Source of the DNA: Blastopirellula marina
Lineage (GTDB): Bacteria > Planctomycetota > Planctomycetia > Pirellulales > Thermoguttaceae
Direction of reading: 5' to 3'
NCBI GenBank assembly: GCA_020721965.1
Contig: DYLS01000025.1
Location: 1 to 48,261, forward strand
Length of the DNA: 48,261 nucleotides
The position numbers and the translations under genes are program-made. The notes below the pieces were generated by a model. It ran no database searches. It was not told the DNA's origin and saw only the letters and a program-made list of their open reading frames with translations. This document shows positions 43,934 through 48,261 of this stretch, piece by piece. Each line of letters begins with the position of its first letter. Position 1 is the first letter of the stretch.

Positions 43934-46006
43934 ATGCCGAGAGACATCAGCCAGATTCGAAATATCGGCATCGTCGCCCATATCGACGCAGGCAAGACCA
44001 CGCTCACCGAGCGGATGCTGTACTACGCTCACTTCATCCATCGGGTAGGCATGGTCGATGAAGGGACGACCACCACCGATTATGATCCCGAGGAGCAGGA
44101 ACGGGGCATTACGATCTTAGCCGCGTGCGTCACCTTCGATTGGAAGGGACGTCACATCAACTTGATCGATACGCCGGGGCACGTGGATTTCACGGCGGAG
44201 GTCGAGCGGAGTCTGCGGGTATTGGATGGGGCGGTCGTCGTTTTCAGTGCTCGCGAGGGCGTCGAGGCACAGAGTGAAACGGTGTGGCGTCAGGCGGATC
44301 GCTACCGCATTCCCCGGCTGGCGTTTATCAATAAGATGGATCGGGAGGGAGCCGACTTCGAGGGCACGCTGGAAGAAATCCGCGAGCGATTGGAATGTCA
44401 GCCTGTCCCCATCAATATCCCGATCGGATCGGGACCCTCGCATTATCCTACCCCCTTCGTCGGTGTCATCGACCTCATTCGCAGGAAGGCCTTGCGGTTC
44501 GAGGAAAGGGATGGCACGGCCCTGGTTTTGGACGAGGAGATCCCGGAGTCGCACCGAGCGCTGGCCGAGAAGTGGCGCATGCGGATGCTGGACCAGCTTT
44601 CGTTGTACAGCGACCGCATGACGGAATTGCTGCTAGCGGAAGAAGAGGTTCCTGAGGAATTGATCCACGACGTTTTGCGGCTGGCCACAATCCAAAATAT
44701 GGTGGTGCCGCTTTTGTGCGGCACGGCATTGCACGGGATCGGCGTCCAGCCCGTGTTGGATGCCGTGACCCGTTATCTCCCCAGCCCAGCCGATATTCCC
44801 CCGGTGGAAGGCTACGATATCGATAAGCCTGATCGCAAATTGACGCGAAAAGCCGACGTCGATGAGCCAATTTGCGGGCTAGTCTTCAAGGTTCAACCGG
44901 AGCGTTACGGCGATCTGGATTATGTCCGTGTTTACTCCGGACGCCTGAAAGTGAACAGCCGCGTCTTGAACGCCGGCAAGAACAAAAAGGAAAACGTGCC
45001 GCAGTTGTGGCGGATCCAGGCCGACCGCCGGGAGCAGATCGAATCCGTCGAGGCGGGCGACATCGTCGGCATCATGGGCATGCGGCATTCCGTGACCGGC
45101 GACACGCTGTGCGATCCCAAGCATCCGATCCTCTTGGAATCGATCGTCTTTCCCGAGACGGTGGTAGACATAGCCATCGAACCGGAGACGACGGCCGACC
45201 GCAAAAAACTGATCGATGTCTTGGAGTTGATGAAACGGCAAGACCCGACCTTCCGCTATCGCGAGAGTGAAGAGACGGGGCAGATTCTGATCAGCGGCAT
45301 GGGCGAGCTGCATTTGGAGATTATCACCCACCGTTTGCTGCGGGAATACCGTTTGCGGTGCCGGGTGCAAAAGCCCCGCGTCAGCTATCGCGAAACTATC
45401 GAGAAAGCGGTGGAGTCCGTGGGGCTGTGCCACCGCAATCTGGGTGGCCAGCAGCTTTGGGCCGAGCTTTCGATTCGCATGGAGCCGTTCGATCAGGGGG
45501 CCAAGCCGGTTGTCGTGGTCTCCGAATGCGGCGATGCGTTGCCGCCCCCGTTTCTCAAGGCGGCTTGGGAAACACTGGAACAGCATGGGGAAGGCGGTGG
45601 GCTGCTGGGCTTTCCCTTGACCCAGGTCAAGGTGGCGATCCTGGGCGGTCGCATCCACGAGACCGACTCCAACGAGCTGGCCTTTCGGCTCACCGCCGCC
45701 GACGCCTTCGAAAAGGCCCTGCGCGCGGCCGGCGTCGTTCTCCTCGAACCGATCATGAAGGTCGAGATCACGGTGCCCGAGGAATTCGTGGGCGACCTGT
45801 TGGGCGACTTGCAGCAGCGGCGCGGCGAGATTGTTCGCACCACCGTCCGCGGCAAAAACACGATCATCGAGGCCCGCGCTCCGCTGGCCAACTTGTTCGG
45901 CTACAGCAATGCGGTCCGGGGGCTGAGCCAAGGTCGGGCGTCGGCCTCGATGGAGCCGCTAAGCTATGGCCCCGCGCCCGCCGACGTGCTGGCCAATTTT
46001 CTCTGA
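43934..46006 (+). CDS. fusA: Elongation factor G, EF-G2-like type
   Basis: The 690-residue translational GTPase has G1 AHIDAGKTT, switch I TDYDPEEQERGITI, G3 DTPGH and G4 NKMD. Around these motifs the sequence (ACVTFDWKGRHINLIDTPGH, then EVERSLRVLDGAVVVFSARE and EAQSETVWRQADRY) resembles mitochondrial EF-G2 and bacterial spdEFG2, as far as I recall them. Domain IV lacks the canonical SGGRGQYG loop and instead reads CHRNLGGQQLWAELSIRMEP. Mitochondrial EF-G2 acts in ribosome recycling, not translocation, so a second EF-G elsewhere in the genome is likely. It is placed as fusA normally is, but 194 bp and a hairpin separate it from rpsG. Confidence 0.9.
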   Translation: MPRDISQIRNIGIVAHIDAGKTTLTERMLYYAHFIHRVGMVDEGTTTTDYDPEEQERGITILAACVTFDWKGRHINLIDTPGHVDFTAEVERSLRVLDGAVVVFSAREGVEAQSETVWRQADRYRIPRLAFINKMDREGADFEGTLEEIRERLECQPVPINIPIGSGPSHYPTPFVGVIDLIRRKALRFEERDGTALVLDEEIPESHRALAEKWRMRMLDQLSLYSDRMTELLLAEEEVPEELIHDVLRLATIQNMVVPLLCGTALHGIGVQPVLDAVTRYLPSPADIPPVEGYDIDKPDRKLTRKADVDEPICGLVFKVQPERYGDLDYVRVYSGRLKVNSRVLNAGKNKKENVPQLWRIQADRREQIESVEAGDIVGIMGMRHSVTGDTLCDPKHPILLESIVFPETVVDIAIEPETTADRKKLIDVLELMKRQDPTFRYRESEETGQILISGMGELHLEIITHRLLREYRLRCRVQKPRVSYRETIEKAVESVGLCHRNLGGQQLWAELSIRMEPFDQGAKPVVVVSECGDALPPPFLKAAWETLEQHGEGGGLLGFPLTQVKVAILGGRIHETDSNELAFRLTAADAFEKALRAAGVVLLEPIMKVEITVPEEFVGDLLGDLQQRRGEIVRTTVRGKNTIIEARAPLANLFGYSNAVRGLSQGRASASMEPLSYGPAPADVLANFL

Positions 46007-46139
46007 TGGCCGCGAGCGCCTGTCCGCTTCGATCTCAGTCAAAACCACCACTCCCCCGGCGCCAAGATCGCGGTGGCAGCTCGCCTCGCTGGGATGGATC
46101 GCCGCGGAGGTCACCGCTCACGAAACGGATACCTTACGG

Positions 46140-46290
46140 GTAACCGTTCACGGCTGAGCAATAACGGAAAAGGTTTGTGAGACAACGCGGGTTATTCAGA
46201 GGCTCCCATGGATTCTCCAGACGTTCCCAATGGTCGTTCAGAGGTTCCAGCGCGTTGTTCTGCGGTTCCAGAGGTTCCTTGAGTGTGCAA
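46140..46290 (+). repeat. Repeat element (uninterrupted relative of the 24.4 kb copy) with 21-bp units
   Basis: It starts GTAACCGTTCACGGCTGAGC and continues AACGGAAAAGGTTTGTGA, matching the minus strand from 24635. From 46197 it passes into three 21-bp units of CAGAGGTTCC plus 11 variable bases, with two shorter copies after them. No right-hand inverted end was found. Confidence 0.55.
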
Positions 46291-46296
46291 GGAATG

Positions 46297-46416
46297 CCCT
46301 TTTGGCGAGCGCCAGTCATGTCTTTGCGACGAGCGTCAGGAATGTCACTGCGATGAGTGCAGCACTGTCATTTCGACGAGCGCCGGCAGTGTCATTTCGA
46401 CGAGCGCTAGCGAGGA
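46297..46416. repeat. 23-24-bp tandem array with adjacent inverted repeat
   Basis: About five imperfect units of GTCATTTCGACGAGCGCCGGCAGT lie here. The following bases GCGAGGAGAAATCTTG and GACTTCTCGCTTCGCAAGATTTCC (to about 46465) form an imperfect inverted repeat. Similar TCATTTCGAnGnGCG...GAGAAATCT repeats are widespread between genes in several phyla, by my recollection. The 46007-46583 gap holds no supported gene. Confidence 0.6.
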
Positions 46417-46583
46417 GAAATCTTGCCTCCTGTCGCGAAGACTTCTCGCTTCGCAAGATTTCCGTAGTGCTCCACCGCCATTGCACACCACTATATGTTG
46501 CGACTACAAGTCGCTGTCACTGCTATGTGTTGTGCATCAATGGGCGTGTGCAATGAGAGTAGGCCACCGGGCGTTTTTCTCCC

Positions 46584-47771
46584 CTACTCCGATTCGCGCC
46601 CGACACGGAGCCTTGCGGGTCCAGCCGGACCTGCCACCGGCTTCAGGCGGAAGTCGCCAGCGGCCGCATTGATGAAGATTTCCACCGGCGCCATTTCGCG
46701 TGACCCCACGTCAAAGCCCATCTCTTGCCAATTCGCCAACGGCATGAATGAATCGTCAAACATGACCGGCGGTTTACCCGAAAGGTTGAAGTAGATGTTG
46801 CCGTGCGAGGAAAGGCTTTCAATTGTTGCCGATTCCAGTTCCAACGCGCCTCGAGAACTGGATCCGTTGACGAGGATGTTGTTTTGGACGATGTTGCCTG
46901 TGGAGCCGCCGGTAATCTTGAGCGCGTATTTGCCGTGCCCGAGCGGCAGGTAAACGGCATTGTTGCGGAAGGTGTTTCTATTCCCGCAACGCGCCGCGTC
47001 GCCGTGGAACGAAACGATACCACCGGCGTCGCAGTCGAAAACAAGATTCTCCGCGATAAGGCTGTCCTCGACGCCGTCCATGTTTATCGCGGCGCCGCCA
47101 CTTTTGCCGCAGCCGCTGATGGTGTTGCCGACGAAGCGTGCGTCTGTCATGATGCCGTCGCCGCCTTCCCGCGCATCGGCGTTGTTGTGGATACCGCAGC
47201 CGGAAGCCCCGTATATGCGGCAATTCTCAATCGCGGGATGGTCGGTCGTGGAGAAATAGACGCCGTGTTCGGAAGCGTGGGCGTCGATTTCGCAGGCCGC
47301 AACCGTCACGAAATCCGACCCAATCGTCTTAACGCACCACCGCCTGTGGTCGCTGAAACTGCACTCCCGAATGGTTATATGATTGGACTCGCTGATGCGG
47401 ATGCCCGCCTTACCTCGCGCGCCGGATATGGAAAGGCCGGATATTCCGAGCCAGGACGAATGGATGACGAGAATGCCGTCAATCCCTGCCGCCCTCAAAT
47501 GCGTCCCCCTGCGGCCTTCGATATGAATCGGTTTCTCCGGAGTCCCGCGAAGCCCATCGATCACGACCGATTCGGCATATTCGCCTTTCATAACGACCAG
47601 TGTATCGCCGGGCGTCAGTGCCCGCGCCCCGCGTGCGATTGTCGCCCATGGTGCGGCAACGCTTCCGTCGCCCCCGTCGTTACCCGCCGGCGAAACATAC
47701 AAGGTGCCTGCGAAAGCGCTCATCGTAAAAAGAGAAAAAACAAGAAGCAGCGTTGAACCGAATGTCCTCAC
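46584..47771 (-). CDS. Secreted right-handed parallel beta-helix protein
   Basis: The 395-residue protein has a clear signal peptide (MRTFGSTLLLVFSLFTMSAFA) and then the start typical of DUF1565/pectate-lyase-like helices (TLYVSPAGNDGGDGSVAAPW, PGDTLVVMKGEY). Repeated short strands with Asn/Gly/Ile follow (ISESNHITIRECSF, HPAIENCRIYGASG, DSLIAENLVFDCDAGG), and the C-terminal end is GDFRLKPVAGPAG. It may bind or cleave polysaccharide; no lyase catalytic set was identified. GTG 47771 is preferred because AAGGAGAG lies six bases upstream and the signal peptide begins there. The gene follows the integrase remnant and a repeat-rich region, so transfer is possible. Confidence 0.8.
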   Translation of the reverse strand: MRTFGSTLLLVFSLFTMSAFAGTLYVSPAGNDGGDGSVAAPWATIARGARALTPGDTLVVMKGEYAESVVIDGLRGTPEKPIHIEGRRGTHLRAAGIDGILVIHSSWLGISGLSISGARGKAGIRISESNHITIRECSFSDHRRWCVKTIGSDFVTVAACEIDAHASEHGVYFSTTDHPAIENCRIYGASGCGIHNNADAREGGDGIMTDARFVGNTISGCGKSGGAAINMDGVEDSLIAENLVFDCDAGGIVSFHGDAARCGNRNTFRNNAVYLPLGHGKYALKITGGSTGNIVQNNILVNGSSSRGALELESATIESLSSHGNIYFNLSGKPPVMFDDSFMPLANWQEMGFDVGSREMAPVEIFINAAAGDFRLKPVAGPAGPARLRVGRESE

Positions 47772-47963
47772 GGGGTCTCTCCTTGCCGTGATTGCTCGCG
47801 AGGTTCTTGCTCTTGTGATGCCCGCTGGAACCCCGCGGCAGTGGGCCAGCAAGCGTTATCTTGAACCTGGGATTCAGCTTGTCAAGCCCCCCCGCAAGAA
47901 GAGTGCTCGGGTCGGTGGCGACCTCCGCACCCGCCTCGAACCTGCGTCCCTCGGATGTCCCGT

Positions 47964-48204
47964 CGAAGCAGCGATACAGCCGTAAGGCTTCCAGGGCCTG
48001 CTGGACCTGCCTGGGCTTGTACTCGCGGCTCAGTTCGTCGAGGAGAGGAGAGACCGCCTCGGGAACCAACCGAGCCGTATCGGCCTCGGCCGTTTGCAGG
48101 AACCCGTCAACCCACCGAACGAAGTAATGGGCTTTCTCCTCCGGCGGGACGCTTTTGTGTCCGTGTATCAGAAAGCTACGGAAGCGGCTTCGCCAGTCCT
48201 GGGA
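47964..48204 (-). pseudogene. Probable N-terminal remnant of a tyrosine recombinase
   Basis: An open frame on the minus strand reads DWRSRFRSFLIHGHKSVPPE, KAHYFVRWVDGFLQTAEAD and LLDELSREYKPRQVQQALEA, then LRLYRCFDG. This recalls the SAM-like N-terminal domain of phage/integron integrases. There is no ATG in frame; a TGA lies just upstream, and a short ATG frame (from 48218) runs in another phase, so a frameshift is possible. The catalytic domain is absent, and unrelated sequence follows before the beta-helix gene. Confidence 0.4.
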
Positions 48205-48261
48205 TCATGGCGTTCCATGATTATCTCGCTTCGGTGTAATCCAAACTTCCTAAACGTATTT

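Overview
The window looks like chromosomal DNA of a planctomycete, probably a member of the Pirellulales or a relative. This is inferred from gene content and protein signatures, not from a database search. The signs are: EF-Tu with a [14 protein letters not shown] switch I instead of the usual RGIT form; a DUF1559-type prepilin-like protein; a PqqD-M50-HlyD fusion protein next to a GAF-HlyD protein; and a DUF6807/PmoA-type protein. The DNA is fairly GC-rich, and genes on the left half are separated by long gaps.

Layout. 0.2-6 kb (+): class IV aminotransferase, a vWA protein with a Tad-pilin-like N-terminus, and a UbiD-type decarboxylase. 6.2-14 kb (-): a four-gene envelope locus, read right to left as outer-membrane barrel, GAF-HlyD adaptor, small HlyD adaptor, and PqqD-M50-HlyD membrane protein. 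14.4-27.1 kb (mixed strands): biotin-protein ligase, a planctomycete-type membrane protein, a DUF1559 gene broken by one in-frame TAG, pterin carbinolamine dehydratase, a LuxR-type regulator without its phospho-Asp, glycogen synthase, a Coa1-like protein, an HTH-EIIA fusion and a DUF6807 protein. 27.3-46.0 kb (+): the conserved translation/transcription block tRNA-Thr, Tyr, Gly, Thr, tuf, tRNA-Trp, secE, nusG, rplK, rplA, rplJ, rplL, rpoB, rpoC, rpsL, rpsG, fusA. 46-48.3 kb: repeats, a secreted beta-helix protein and a probable integrase remnant.

The least ordinary parts are not the housekeeping genes. First, three copies of a 164-177 bp non-coding element share about 15-bp terminal inverted repeats and are flanked by 6-bp direct repeats. 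One copy sits inside an older repeat whose uninterrupted version is 21.6 kb away in the same window. Second, most of the long gaps are filled with degenerate short tandem repeats (units of 9, 12, 14, 18, 21, 23-24 and 29 bp), and the unit differs from gap to gap. Two arrays run into the stop codon of the neighbouring gene. Third, the 6.2-14 kb locus combines a peptide-binding-like domain, an intramembrane protease, three HlyD-type adaptor modules and an outer-membrane barrel without any ATPase. It is the best candidate here for a poorly described export or processing system. Within the housekeeping block, EF-G resembles the EF-G2 type, S12 carries Arg at the position where Lys-to-Arg gives streptomycin resistance, and RpoB has substitutions in the rifampicin pocket.
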